From NCBI GenBank assembly GCA_013284265.1, contig JABTBR010000003.1, positions 1-64,000 of the forward strand: a DNA stretch of 64,000 bases, written 5' to 3'. How positions within the stretch are numbered: position 1 is the first letter of the stretch; every line of letters begins with the position of its first letter. The notes beneath the pieces were generated by a model that saw nothing but the letters and a program-made list of their open reading frames with translations, had not been told where the DNA came from and searched no databases. The translations under genes were made by a program, and so were the position numbers. The DNA is from Oxalobacteraceae bacterium. GTDB taxonomy: Bacteria > Pseudomonadota > Gammaproteobacteria > Burkholderiales > Burkholderiaceae_D. Below are positions 41,858 to 51,292 of the stretch, in pieces.

Positions 41858-43006
41858 ATGACGACTGCCCGCCCTGCCGCAGCCGCTGCCGAATCTGGCC
41901 AGCCTTTTCTCCTGATCCGCAACCTTGTGAAAGAATTTGACGGCGTGCGTGCCGTCAACGATGTGTCCGTGACGATCAACAAGGGCGAGATCTTCGCGCT
42001 GCTGGGCAGTTCCGGCTGCGGCAAGTCGACGCTGCTGCGCATGCTGGCCGGTTTCGAGACCCCGACCGCCGGCCAGATCACGCTGGCCGGCCAGGACATC
42101 GTCAGCGTGCCGCCTTACCAGCGCCCGATCAATATGATGTTCCAGTCGTATGCGCTGTTCCCGCACCTGAGCGTGTGGGACAACATCGCTTTCGGCTTGC
42201 GCCGCGACGGCCTGCCGGCCGACGAGATCGCCGCGCGCGTGGAAAAGATGCTGGCGCTGGTGCAGTTGCAGGCCTACGGCAAGCGCAAGCCGCATCAGCT
42301 GTCCGGCGGCCAGCAGCAGCGCGTGGCGCTGGCGCGCAGCCTGGCCAAACGCCCGCAACTGCTGTTGCTGGACGAGCCGCTAGGCGCACTGGACAAAAAA
42401 CTGCGCGAGCGCACCCAGATGGAACTGGTCAACATCATCGAGCAGGTCGGCGTGACCTGTGTGATGGTGACCCACGACCAGGACGAGGCCATGAGCATGG
42501 CCAGCCGCATCGCCGTCATGAGCGAAGGCCGCATCCTGCAGGTGGGCGCACCGGGCGAAATCTATGAAACCCCGAACTGCCGCTTCGTGGCCGACTTTAT
42601 CGGCAGCGTGAACATGTTCAGCGGCCATGTCGTCATCGACGAACCGGATCACGTGACGGTGGCTACGCCCGACTGCCAGCACTACATCCCGCACGGCATC
42701 ACGGGGACCGAGGGCATGGAAGTCGCCGTGGCCGTGCGGCCCGAGAAGATCTGCATCCAGCTGGAGGAGCCGGGTCTGGAGCAGCGCGCCAGCGCGGCGG
42801 AACAGGGCCACAACTGTGTCAGTGGCGTGATCAGCGCGCTGGCCTACTTTGGCAACGAGACCCACTACCATGTGCGTCTCGACAGCGGCATGGACCTGAA
42901 GGTCTCGCGCACCAACGCCGCCCGCCACGATGACGAACGCCTGCGCCGCGACCAGCGCGTGTTCGCGTGGTGGGACGGCGCCGACGTTGTCGTGCTGACC
43001 AGCTAA
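41858..43006 (+). CDS. potG: Polyamine ABC transporter ATP-binding protein (PotG-like), copy 1
   Basis: 382 residues. Walker A is GSSGCGKST near 47, the signature LSGGQQQRVALARS near 147 and Walker B LLLLDEPLG near 168, then a C-terminal TOBE-like domain. The LIRNLVKEFDGVRAVNDVSV start is PotA/PotG-like. It energises putrescine/polyamine import with the two permeases that follow. No substrate-binding protein gene lies in this copy, so PotF at 55497 may serve both systems. Confidence 0.92.
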   Translation: MTTARPAAAAAESGQPFLLIRNLVKEFDGVRAVNDVSVTINKGEIFALLGSSGCGKSTLLRMLAGFETPTAGQITLAGQDIVSVPPYQRPINMMFQSYALFPHLSVWDNIAFGLRRDGLPADEIAARVEKMLALVQLQAYGKRKPHQLSGGQQQRVALARSLAKRPQLLLLDEPLGALDKKLRERTQMELVNIIEQVGVTCVMVTHDQDEAMSMASRIAVMSEGRILQVGAPGEIYETPNCRFVADFIGSVNMFSGHVVIDEPDHVTVATPDCQHYIPHGITGTEGMEVAVAVRPEKICIQLEEPGLEQRASAAEQGHNCVSGVISALAYFGNETHYHVRLDSGMDLKVSRTNAARHDDERLRRDQRVFAWWDGADVVVLTS

Positions 43007-43019
43007 GGCGGGAGCGGCA

Positions 43020-43934
43020 ATGAAGAACAAGCTCCTGCACGCATGCAGCCTGCGCTGGATCACCGGCCGCCGCGTGGTCATCGCGGTGCCCTTCCTGTGG
43101 CTCACCTGCGCCTTCCTGATCCCCTTCCTGATCGTGGCGCGCATCAGCTTCACCGAGTCCGACAGCGGTAATCCCTTCGGCACCTTGATGACGATGGTCG
43201 AAGGCGTGATCACGCTCAAGGTCAAGATCTCCAACTACCTGTTCATCGCCCAGGACGACCTGTATGTGCTGACCTACCTGAGTTCGCTCAAGTACGCGGC
43301 CATCACGACGGTGTTGTGCCTGGCCATCGGCTATCCCTTCGCCTATTTCATGGCGCGCGCCAAACCGACGCTGCGGCCGGTATTGATGATGATGGTGATG
43401 CTGCCGTTCTGGACCTCCTTCCTGCTGCGTATCTACGCCTGGAAGGGCATCCTGGCCAACAACGGCATCCTGAACCACTTCCTGATCAGCATAGGTGCGA
43501 TCACTGAACCGCTGCACATGATGAACACCCCGTTCTCGCTGGTGATCGGCATGACCTACGCCTATCTGCCCTTCATGATCCTGCCGCTGTACGCCAACCT
43601 GGTGAAGATGGATATCCGCTTCCTGGAGGCGGCCGCCGACCTGGGGGCCACGCCGCTGCAAACCTTCTGGCGCATCACGGTGCCGCTGTCGAAGTCCGGC
43701 ATCATCGCCGGCTCGATGCTGGTGTTCATTCCGGCGGTGGGCGAGTACGTGATTCCGGAACTGCTGGGCGGCCCGGAAACGCTGATGATCGGCCATGTGC
43801 TGTGGGATGAATTCTTCACCAATAACGACTGGCCGATGGCCTCGGCCGTGACGGTGGTGGTGATCCTGTTGATCCTGGTGCCGATGGCGATCTTTAATAA
43901 ATATCAGGCCGAACAGGCGGAGGGGCGGGCATGA
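43020..43934 (+). CDS. potH: Polyamine ABC transporter permease (PotH-like), copy 1
   Basis: 304 residues, six membrane segments, with the EAA loop region EAAADLGATPLQTFWRITVP near residue 203. From about residue 12 to the end it differs from copy 2 at only one position (T/S in the first helix), whereas the first 11 residues are unrelated. Its stop overlaps the potI start (ATGA). Confidence 0.93.
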   Translation: MKNKLLHACSLRWITGRRVVIAVPFLWLTCAFLIPFLIVARISFTESDSGNPFGTLMTMVEGVITLKVKISNYLFIAQDDLYVLTYLSSLKYAAITTVLCLAIGYPFAYFMARAKPTLRPVLMMMVMLPFWTSFLLRIYAWKGILANNGILNHFLISIGAITEPLHMMNTPFSLVIGMTYAYLPFMILPLYANLVKMDIRFLEAAADLGATPLQTFWRITVPLSKSGIIAGSMLVFIPAVGEYVIPELLGGPETLMIGHVLWDEFFTNNDWPMASAVTVVVILLILVPMAIFNKYQAEQAEGRA

Positions 43935-44773
43935 GCGGGAATTTACTGCAACGCTGGTTTGGACGCGGCTGGCTGTCGCTGGGCTATATCTTCCTGTACC
44001 TGCCCATCGTGGTGCTGATCGTCTTTTCCTTCAACAGCTCGCGCCAGGACATGATCTGGAGCGGCTTCTCGCTGCGCTGGTATGCGGAGCTGATGAACGA
44101 TGCGGAGATCATCAGCGGCTTCGTGCTGTCGCTGAAGATCGCCTTTACCACCGCCTGCGCCTCGGTGGTGCTGGGCACCTTCGCCGCCTTCGTGCTGCAG
44201 CGCTACCAGCGCTTCTTTGGCCGCACCCTGTTTTCGGGCATGGTCAGCGCGCCGCTGGTGATGCCGGAAGTGATCATCGGCCTGTCGCTGCTGCTGATGC
44301 TGGTGTCGGTACAGAAGATGTTCGGTTTCCCCGAGCGCGGCGCCTTCACCATCTGGCTGGGCCACTCGCTGCTGGGTATGGCGTATGCGGCGGTGGTGGT
44401 GCAGTCGCGCCTGCGGGAGATGAGCAAGTCGCTGGAAGAGGCGGCGATGGACCTGGGCTGCAAGCCGCATCAGGTGTTCTACCTGGTCACGCTGCCGAAT
44501 ATCACCCAGGCGCTGGCCTCGGCCTGGTTGCTGACGTTTACCTTATCGCTGGACGACGTGGTGCTGTCGGCCTTCCTGTCCGGCCCCGGCTCGTCGACGA
44601 TGCCGATCGTGATCTTCTCGCGGGCCCGTCTGGGACTGGACCCACGTGTCAACGCGGTGGCCGCGCTGACCATCCTGGCCGTGACGATAGGCGTGATCGC
44701 ATCGAGTTTCTATCTGGCCCGCGCTGAACGCTTACGCCAGAAGCAAGTCGCCGCCGCAGCCAAATCCGGCTGA
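43931..44773 (+). CDS. potI: Polyamine ABC transporter permease (PotI-like), copy 1
   Basis: 280 residues, six membrane segments, with the EAA loop EEAAMDLGCKPHQVFYLVTL. It is identical to copy 2 at 58848 except for one residue near the C-terminus (Q versus M in RLRxKQ). This indicates very recent duplication or gene conversion. Forms the permease heterodimer with PotH. Confidence 0.93.
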   Translation: MSGNLLQRWFGRGWLSLGYIFLYLPIVVLIVFSFNSSRQDMIWSGFSLRWYAELMNDAEIISGFVLSLKIAFTTACASVVLGTFAAFVLQRYQRFFGRTLFSGMVSAPLVMPEVIIGLSLLLMLVSVQKMFGFPERGAFTIWLGHSLLGMAYAAVVVQSRLREMSKSLEEAAMDLGCKPHQVFYLVTLPNITQALASAWLLTFTLSLDDVVLSAFLSGPGSSTMPIVIFSRARLGLDPRVNAVAALTILAVTIGVIASSFYLARAERLRQKQVAAAAKSG

Positions 44774-44810
44774 TTTTTACGGAACTTTTTCGCTGAAGGT
44801 TGATCTCTAT

Positions 44811-44865
44811 ATAGTTGGTGGCGCGGAACAGCCCGCGCCGCGCCGCCAATCGAGGTGTAAACTAT
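44811..44865. other. Inverted-repeat boundary between potI copy 1 and the low-GC module
   Basis: ATAGT at 44811-44815 runs straight into the arm TTGGTGGCGCG (44815-44825). That arm pairs with CGCGCCGCCAA (44839-44849) at 10 of 11 positions, and ACTAT at 44861-44865 mirrors ATAGT farther out. GC content falls sharply just after it. It may be a terminator for potGHI or the trace of an insertion edge. Confidence 0.45.
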
Positions 44866-44912
44866 TTTGACCGGCCGCGTTTGCGGCACGGCCTTCTTCA
44901 GCGGAGGATGTT

Positions 44913-45101
44913 ATGAAATCTAATGCGATCAAGAAACCTGAGCAAACGGAGCCAGAAGTTCCCGTACTTGCTCGCCCCCGCACGGTTAAAGCCAAAAAAG
45001 TACCTGAACGTATTATTCTTGATCCTCCTGGTAAAAACACCATCCCACTTTCGGTAATACGACGTGCCGTGGCCAACGCCGTCGCGCGACATAAGAAATA
45101 G
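44913..45101 (+). CDS. Small basic protein of unknown function, first gene of a low-GC pair
   Basis: 62 residues. It is rich in Lys, Pro and Val, with no membrane segment. The C-terminal third is a probable helix (SVIRRAVANAVARHKK) and the middle reads RPRTVKAKKVPERIILD. GGAGG lies 6 bases before the ATG. Base composition is much more AT-rich than in neighbours. Six bases separate it from the TIR-like gene, suggesting coupled expression, in the manner of a small partner or antitoxin. Function is unknown. Confidence 0.6.
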   Translation: MKSNAIKKPEQTEPEVPVLARPRTVKAKKVPERIILDPPGKNTIPLSVIRRAVANAVARHKK

Positions 45102-45107
45102 TTTCCA

Positions 45108-45746
45108 ATGCGATCGCGAGCTAGCTATAGCAATAGCGTGTTCATCAATTGTCCATTTGACGATGAATATCGCCACTTGCAAAATGCAATGGTTTTCGCG
45201 ATCTACGACTGTGGGTTTGTGCCACGATGTACGCTGGAAGAAAACGATGGTTCAGCAACTCGCGCAGATAAGATTCATCGTTTAATCCAGAATTCGGGCT
45301 ACGGAATTCATGACATTTCCAGAACTGAGCAAGATCTAATGAACGGTCTTCCCAGGTTTAATATGCCGTTGGAGTTGGGCTTGTTTCTGGGGGCAAAGAG
45401 ATATGGTGATGCGGAGCAAAAGAAGAAGATTGTTCTGATCTTGGATCGCGAGAAATACAGGTATCAGAAATTTATCTCCGATATTTCCGGTCAGGATATA
45501 CGCTCGCACGGCGGAGCCGCCGAGTCATTGATAAGGCAAGTGCGTGACTGGTTGAGCGACGCCTCACAGAAGAAGACCATTCCAGGTGCGAAATCGATAA
45601 CCGGGCGTTACAGCCACTTTTCCCGTGATCTTCCTGGTATGTGCGCCGATGAAGACATCGCCATCGACGAAATTACCTACAACAACTACAGCTACTTCAT
45701 TACGGAATGGCTCAGAAAAGTAAGCGGTGTATATCTGAGCCGCTGA
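45108..45746 (+). CDS. TIR/nucleoside-deoxyribosyltransferase-like predicted nucleotide-processing protein
   Basis: 212 residues. The N-terminus SVFINCPFDDEY with a following helix resembles the first strand and loop of TIR and deoxyribosyltransferase folds. Around residue 85 is GLPRFNMPLELGLFLGAK, where the ELG glutamate corresponds to the catalytic Glu position of such enzymes, preceded by IHDISR. The C-terminal half is helical without a known domain. A NAD- or nucleotide-cleaving effector, as in defence systems, is a hypothesis only. GC content is low and its ribosome site weak, so it probably depends on the upstream small gene. Confidence 0.62.
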   Translation: MRSRASYSNSVFINCPFDDEYRHLQNAMVFAIYDCGFVPRCTLEENDGSATRADKIHRLIQNSGYGIHDISRTEQDLMNGLPRFNMPLELGLFLGAKRYGDAEQKKKIVLILDREKYRYQKFISDISGQDIRSHGGAAESLIRQVRDWLSDASQKKTIPGAKSITGRYSHFSRDLPGMCADEDIAIDEITYNNYSYFITEWLRKVSGVYLSR

Positions 45747-45774
45747 GATGCCGGTCGCTTGGCCCGGCATCTCA
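45744..45774. terminator. Hairpin between the TIR-like gene and converging gabD
   Basis: TGAGATGCCGG (45744-45754) and CCGGCATCTCA (45764-45774) form a perfect 11-bp stem that includes the TIR-like stop codon. A T-run is lacking on both strands, but the position between converging genes favours a bidirectional terminator. Confidence 0.5.
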
Positions 45775-45780
45775 GTTCTG

Positions 45781-47235
45781 CTAAATCCCGCCCATGCAAA
45801 TGTACTTGATCACCAAATAATCCTCGATCCCGTACTTCGATCCTTCCCGCCCCAGCCCCGACTGTTTGACGCCGCCGAACGGTGCGATCTCGTTCGAGAT
45901 CAGGCCGGTATTCACGCCCACCATGCCGCTCTCCAGCCCTTCCGCCACACGCCAGATGCGGCCGATGTCACGCGAATAGAAGTAGGCGGCCAGGCCGAAT
46001 TCGGTGTCGTTGGCCATGGCCAGCACCTCGTCATCGGTCTTGAAGCGGAACAGCGGCGCCAGCGGGCCGAAGGTTTCCTCTTTCGCCACCAGCATGTCCG
46101 ACGTCACGTCCGCCACGATGGTCGGCTCGAAGAAGGAGTGGCCCAGCGCGTGGCGCTTGCCGCCAGCCAGCAGGCGGCCGCCCTTGGACAGCGCGTCGGC
46201 CACATGCTCTTCCACCTTGAGCACGGCCTTGTCTTCGATCAGCGGGCCTTGCGTCACGCCCGGCTCCACGCCATTGCCCACCTTGAGCTTGGCCACGGCC
46301 GCCACCAGCTTGGTGGCGAAGGCTTCGTACACGCCATCCTGCACATACAGGCGGTTGGCGCAGACGCAGGTCTGGCCGGCGTTGCGGTATTTGGATGCGA
46401 TCGCGCCTTCCACCGCCGCATCCAGGTCGGCATCGTCGAATACGATGAAGGGCGCGTTGCCGCCCAGTTCCAGCGACAGCTTCTTGATCGTCGGTGCGCA
46501 CTGCTCCATCAGCAGGCGGCCCACGCCGGTCGAGCCGGTAAAGGTCAGCTTGCGCACGATAGGGTTGCTGGTCATTTCCGCGCCGATCTCGCGCGAGCCG
46601 CCGGTGATCACGCTCATCACGCCCGCAGGCAGGCCAGCGCGCTCGGCCAGCACCGCCAATGCCAGCGCGGAGAAGGGCGTCAGTTCGGCCGGCTTGACGA
46701 TCATCGGGCAGCCGGCTGCCAGCGCCGGTCCCACCTTACGGGTGATCATCGCCGCCGGGAAGTTCCATGGCGTGATCGCCGCGCACACGCCGATCGGTTC
46801 CTTGGTGACGACGATGCGCCGGTCCGCCCATGGCGACTGCATGGTGTCGCCGCTGATGCGTTTTCCTTCTTCGGCAAACCATTCGATGAAAGAGGCCGCG
46901 TAGACGATTTCGCCCTTGGCTTCGGCCAGCGGCTTGCCCTGTTCTGCCGTCATGATCAGCGCCAGGTCGTCGGCATTTTCCAGCATCAGGTCATTCCACT
47001 TGCGCAGAATCGTCGCGCGTTCCTTGGCCGATTTCTTGCGCCACGCGGGCCAGGCCGCGTTGGCCGCTTCAATGGCGCGCCGGGTCTCGGCCGCGCCCAT
47101 ATGGGGCACCGTACCCAGCTTGGCGCCGGTGGCGGGATTGCTCACGGTGATGGTGCTGCCATCGTCCGCGTCGCACCATTCGCCGTTGATATGGCATTGC
47201 TGGCGCAGCAGGGTCGGGTCTTTCAGATCGAGCAT
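45781..47235 (-). CDS. gabD: NAD(P)-dependent succinate-semialdehyde dehydrogenase
   Basis: 484 residues, aldehyde dehydrogenase family. It has the cofactor loop FTGSTGVGRLL near 229, the general base Glu in LELGGNAPFIV near 254 and the catalytic Cys in NAGQTCVCANR near 288. Length and the gabT neighbour identify it as GabD. It oxidises succinate semialdehyde to succinate, the last step of GABA breakdown. It starts 12 bases after the gabT stop. Confidence 0.94.
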   Translation of the reverse strand: MLDLKDPTLLRQQCHINGEWCDADDGSTITVSNPATGAKLGTVPHMGAAETRRAIEAANAAWPAWRKKSAKERATILRKWNDLMLENADDLALIMTAEQGKPLAEAKGEIVYAASFIEWFAEEGKRISGDTMQSPWADRRIVVTKEPIGVCAAITPWNFPAAMITRKVGPALAAGCPMIVKPAELTPFSALALAVLAERAGLPAGVMSVITGGSREIGAEMTSNPIVRKLTFTGSTGVGRLLMEQCAPTIKKLSLELGGNAPFIVFDDADLDAAVEGAIASKYRNAGQTCVCANRLYVQDGVYEAFATKLVAAVAKLKVGNGVEPGVTQGPLIEDKAVLKVEEHVADALSKGGRLLAGGKRHALGHSFFEPTIVADVTSDMLVAKEETFGPLAPLFRFKTDDEVLAMANDTEFGLAAYFYSRDIGRIWRVAEGLESGMVGVNTGLISNEIAPFGGVKQSGLGREGSKYGIEDYLVIKYICMGGI

Positions 47236-47247
47236 GGCGTTTCCTTT

Positions 47248-48525
47248 TTACTTGGCGGCGCTGTCGCGCAGCGACGATTCCAGGATGGCGAGCGCTTCAT
47301 CCATCAGCGCGTCGCCGATGGTGAGCGGGAACAGGAAGCGGATCACATTACCATACACGCCGCAGGTGAGCAGCAGCAGGCCGCGCTGCAGTGCCAGCGT
47401 CTGCACCTGCTTGGTGAAAGCCATGTCCGCTTGCTGCGTGCCGGGCTGATTGAATTCTACCGCGACCATCGCCCCCATGCCGCGCACTTCAGCGATCTGC
47501 GGAACGGCTGAGCGCAAGCCATGCACGCGTTCCTTCAGGCGCGCGCCCAGCACTTCGGCGCGGGCGCACAGCTGTTCTTCCTCAATGATGTCGAGCACCG
47601 CATGGGCCGCGGCGATGGCCAGCGGATTGCCCGCATAGGTGCCACCCAGGCCACCCGGCGCGGGCGCATCCATGATCTCGGCGCGGCCGCAGACGGCCGA
47701 CAGCGGCATGCCGCCCGCCAGGCTCTTGGCGATGGTCATCAGATCGGGCAGCACGTCGTAATGGTCCATGGCGAACAGCTTGCCGGTGCGGGCGAAGCCG
47801 GTCTGGATCTCGTCGGCGATCAGCAGGATGCCATGCTGGTCGCACAGCGCACGCAGGGCGCGCATGAATTCCGGCGGCGCGGCGTAGAAGCCGCCTTCGC
47901 CCTGCACCGGTTCCAGGATGATGGCCGCCACGCGCTGCGGGTCCACATCGGCCTTGAACAAGGTGTTCAGCGCCGCCAGCGAATCTTCCACGCTGACGCC
48001 GTGCAGCGCGACCGGGAAGGGCGCGTGATAGATCTCGCCGGGGAAGGGGCCGAAGCCGATCTTGTATGGCGCCACCTTGCCGGTCAGTGCCATGCCCATC
48101 ATGGTGCGGCCGTGGAAGGCGCCGGAGAAGGCGATCACCGCGCCGCGGCCGGTGGCGGCGCGCGCGATCTTGATGGCGTTTTCCACCGCCTCGGCGCCGC
48201 TGGAGAAGAAGGCGGTTTTCTTGGCATGGCTGCCGGGAGTGATCGCGTTGATGCGTTCGGCCAGTTCCACATAGCTGGCGTAAGGCACGATCTGGTAGCA
48301 AGTGTGGGTGAACTTGCCCAGCTGCTGCTCGATCGCCGCCACAATTTTCGGATGGCGGTGGCCGGTGTTGAGCACGGCGATGCCGGCGGCGAAGTCGATA
48401 AAGCGCCGGCCTTCCACATCCCACAGTTCGGAGTTGAGCGCGCGTTCGGCATAAAACTGGCACATCACGCCCACGCCGCGCGGCGTGGCTGCATCTTTAC
48501 GTTGCTGAAGTTCGGCATTGATCAT
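47248..48525 (-). CDS. gabT: 4-aminobutyrate--2-oxoglutarate transaminase
   Basis: 425 residues, class III PLP aminotransferase. It carries LLIADEIQTGFARTGKLFA near 236 and the PLP lysine in MTIAKSLAGGMPL near 267. It moves the GABA amino group to 2-oxoglutarate, giving succinate semialdehyde for GabD. It is followed by gabD on the same strand; a GabR-type regulator and an MFS gene lie upstream. Confidence 0.94.
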   Translation of the reverse strand: MINAELQQRKDAATPRGVGVMCQFYAERALNSELWDVEGRRFIDFAAGIAVLNTGHRHPKIVAAIEQQLGKFTHTCYQIVPYASYVELAERINAITPGSHAKKTAFFSSGAEAVENAIKIARAATGRGAVIAFSGAFHGRTMMGMALTGKVAPYKIGFGPFPGEIYHAPFPVALHGVSVEDSLAALNTLFKADVDPQRVAAIILEPVQGEGGFYAAPPEFMRALRALCDQHGILLIADEIQTGFARTGKLFAMDHYDVLPDLMTIAKSLAGGMPLSAVCGRAEIMDAPAPGGLGGTYAGNPLAIAAAHAVLDIIEEEQLCARAEVLGARLKERVHGLRSAVPQIAEVRGMGAMVAVEFNQPGTQQADMAFTKQVQTLALQRGLLLLTCGVYGNVIRFLFPLTIGDALMDEALAILESSLRDSAAK

Positions 48526-48623
48526 GTTGGTCGTCCATCGTCTGCTGTTAGAGGGGTGGATCGATACTACACCTCACAACGGCACCACGAATAGGGCCAC
48601 AATCACCGTTTCGATGGTGCCAC

Positions 48624-49781
48624 TTACTTGATTTCCTCGTCATTGAAACCCTGGCGGTGCTCCCACCAGGCGCTGGCGACGAACAGCGCGGCACCCACCC
48701 ACAGCACCGCCGGAAGCGCATTGATGCCCACCGTCTGCATCAGCACGCCCGTCACCAGAGGGCCGCCGCTGCTGGTGATGCCCCAGCTGGCATTGACCAC
48801 CGCGCTGGCCGCCACCAGCGACTGGCCATGAAAGCGTTCGCCGCAAGCCACCAGTGCCAGCATGTAGATGGCACCGGCGGACGCGCCCAGCATCAGCAGC
48901 AGGGTCCACCACAGCCATGGCGTGCCGGCGGCGAAGGGCAGCAGCGGCAGCAGCAGGCACACGGCGATGCCGCAGCCGGTGTGCACGCGCGCGCGGCCCA
49001 CGTGGTCGGCCAGCCAGCCGAAGGCGAATTGCAGGGCCGTGTCGCCCACCAGTATCACCGTGGCCGACAGCAGGGCCAGTTCGGTCGCTATGCCGTGGCG
49101 CATCGCATACAGCGGGAATAAACTGAGCGCCACCGTATCGAACAGGGCAAAGAAGGCGGCACCAAGTACAATCATCGGCATCCGGGGCAACACCGCCTGC
49201 CAGGCCACATGGGCGTCGTCTTCATGTCCATGTTCGGTGTTGGCGATCAGCGCCAGGCCCGGTAGCGCCAGCAGGAACAAGGCGCCGCAGGCGGCGAAGG
49301 GCAGCGCCACCTTGCTTTCGAAGGCCGCCACCAGGGCCGGCCCCACCAGCTGGAACAGCGTGAAGCTGGTGGTGTACATGGCCACCACACGGCCACGCGA
49401 GTTGCCCGGCGCCAGACGGTTGACCCAGGCCTCGCCGATGGTGAACAGCACGCCCATGGCAGCACCAAAGACCAGACGCAGCAGCACCCATAGCGGCAGG
49501 CTGGTGCTCGCTTCCATCAGTGCGGTGGAGATGGCCGCCGCCAGCACCGCGCCCATCATGCACACGCGCGGCCCGAAGCGGCCAACCCAGCGCGACACGA
49601 AGGGCGCGGCGGCCAGAATGCCGAGCGCACTGGTGGCCGTGACCAGGCCGATCACATCGGTGCCGATGCCGCGCCGGTCCAGCACCAGCGCGGTCAACGG
49701 CATGGTGGCGCCCAGGCCCAGTCCGACCACGCCGATGCTGATCGCCAGTGCGAAGAAGTCGCGCCAGGCCATGTTCTTCAT
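48624..49781 (-). CDS. MFS transporter (YcaD-like)
   Basis: 385 residues with 12 hydrophobic segments; N-terminal FFALAISIGVVGLGLGATMP and the loop WVGRFGPRVCMMG near 65. It resembles the YcaD/CynX-like branch of MFS. Its ATG overlaps the stop of the GabR-type regulator, so the two are co-transcribed. Import or export of an amine or GABA-related compound is possible from context; the substrate is unknown. Confidence 0.82.
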   Translation of the reverse strand: MKNMAWRDFFALAISIGVVGLGLGATMPLTALVLDRRGIGTDVIGLVTATSALGILAAAPFVSRWVGRFGPRVCMMGAVLAAAISTALMEASTSLPLWVLLRLVFGAAMGVLFTIGEAWVNRLAPGNSRGRVVAMYTTSFTLFQLVGPALVAAFESKVALPFAACGALFLLALPGLALIANTEHGHEDDAHVAWQAVLPRMPMIVLGAAFFALFDTVALSLFPLYAMRHGIATELALLSATVILVGDTALQFAFGWLADHVGRARVHTGCGIAVCLLLPLLPFAAGTPWLWWTLLLMLGASAGAIYMLALVACGERFHGQSLVAASAVVNASWGITSSGGPLVTGVLMQTVGINALPAVLWVGAALFVASAWWEHRQGFNDEEIK

Positions 49782-51292
49782 CAGCGCGCTCCCGATTGGA
49801 TGACGGCGGCCAGCAGGCGGCCGTAATATGCGATCTTCTCCGGCGTGCAGTAGGCATAGCCGACCAGCAGGCCGCGCCGCACCGGCGGCGCCAGGTAGTA
49901 GGTGGACAGGGCCTTGACCTGGATGCCCGATTCGGCCGCCAGTTTTTCCAGCGCCACGTCGTCGACCCGGTCGGGCAGCTCCACCACCAGATGCAGGCCG
50001 GATTCTTCGCTGGAGATGGTCACGCTCTGGCTCAGCTGCGGTCCCAGTTGCTGCACCAGCGTGCGCCGCAGCAGTTCACGGCGCGCGCCGTAGGTCTGGC
50101 GGATCTTGCGGATGTGGGTGGTGAAGTGGCCCAGCGCGATGAAGTCGGCCAGCGCCGCCTGCACCATCAGCTGGCCCGGCCTTTGCAAGTCGTACAGCGC
50201 GCTCTTGAAGGGCGCGATCAGGGCGGGAGGCACCACCAGATAGCCGACCTTGATGCCGGGGTAGAGCACCTTGGAGAAGGTGCCCATATAGACCACCCGG
50301 TCATCGGTATCGAGCCCCTGCAGCGCGGCCAGCGGCCGGCCGGTATAGCGGAATTCGCTGTCGTAATCGTCCTCCAGTATCCAGGCGTTCTTGCGCACCG
50401 CCACATCGAGCAGCTCGCGCCGGCGCGCCAGGCTCATCACGGCGCCGGTGGGGTACTGGTGCGACGGTGTGACGTAGATCAGGCGCGGGGTGGTCTCCAG
50501 GTCGGCCTGCTCCAGTGCCATGCCGTCGTGGTCCACGGTGATCGGATGGAGCGTCAGTTCGCGCGCCTGGAACACCCGCCGCGCGCCCCAGTAGCAGGGA
50601 TCTTCCACCCAGGCGGTGTCGCCCACATCGGCCAGCAGCTGCGCGCACAGGTCGAGCGACTGCTGGGTGCCGGCCGTGATCAGCACCTGGTCCACCGAGA
50701 CCTTGACCGAGCGCGAGATGCGCAGGTATTCGGTGATCGCCTGGCGCAGCGGCAGGTAGCCACCCGACTGGCCGTAGTCCAGCAGGTCGGCGCGCGCCTC
50801 GCGCCAGACCCGGTTTTGCAGGCGCTGCCACAGCTTGAAGGGGAACGATGAAAAGTCCGCGTCGCCCGGTGCGAAAGGCTGTATCTCATAGCGTGCGCCG
50901 GCGGCGAAGCTGGTGAGTTCTTCGCCACGGCGCGACAAAGGCGCGGCGCGATTGGCCGGCGCCGCATTGCGCTGTTTGCTCTGTTGCGCCGATCCAACGC
51001 CGTGCATGCTGGCCGTGTGGGCCTGCAAATCGGCCACATAGGTGCCGCTGCCCAGGGCGCTGGTCACATAGCCTTCCGCCGCCAATTGCTCGAAGGCGGC
51101 GATCACCGTATTGCGCGCGATGCCCAGATCCCTTGCCAGGTCACGGCTGGAGGGTAGTTTGCTTCCCGCGCCCAGCTGCTGCTGGTGAATGGCGGCCTTG
51201 GCGGCCTCGTACAAACGGCGCTGCTGGGGCAGCCGCGGATGGAAACCGGATTGGGCCAGCGTCTGGGCTAGCAGGTCGGAAGCAGGGGACAT
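49781..51292 (-). CDS. gabR: MocR/GabR family PLP-dependent transcriptional regulator
   Basis: 503 residues. An N-terminal GntR winged helix (SSRDLARDLGIARNTVIAAF, about 45-64) is fused by a linker to a class I aminotransferase domain with the PLP lysine in GTFSKVLYPGIKVGYLV near 352. GabR senses GABA plus PLP and activates gabT/gabD. The gene heads the minus strand and is divergent from puuD, fitting control of both GABA and polyamine genes. PdxR is the alternative, but no pyridoxal synthesis genes are near. Confidence 0.85.
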   Translation of the reverse strand: MSPASDLLAQTLAQSGFHPRLPQQRRLYEAAKAAIHQQQLGAGSKLPSSRDLARDLGIARNTVIAAFEQLAAEGYVTSALGSGTYVADLQAHTASMHGVGSAQQSKQRNAAPANRAAPLSRRGEELTSFAAGARYEIQPFAPGDADFSSFPFKLWQRLQNRVWREARADLLDYGQSGGYLPLRQAITEYLRISRSVKVSVDQVLITAGTQQSLDLCAQLLADVGDTAWVEDPCYWGARRVFQARELTLHPITVDHDGMALEQADLETTPRLIYVTPSHQYPTGAVMSLARRRELLDVAVRKNAWILEDDYDSEFRYTGRPLAALQGLDTDDRVVYMGTFSKVLYPGIKVGYLVVPPALIAPFKSALYDLQRPGQLMVQAALADFIALGHFTTHIRKIRQTYGARRELLRRTLVQQLGPQLSQSVTISSEESGLHLVVELPDRVDDVALEKLAAESGIQVKALSTYYLAPPVRRGLLVGYAYCTPEKIAYYGRLLAAVIQSGAR

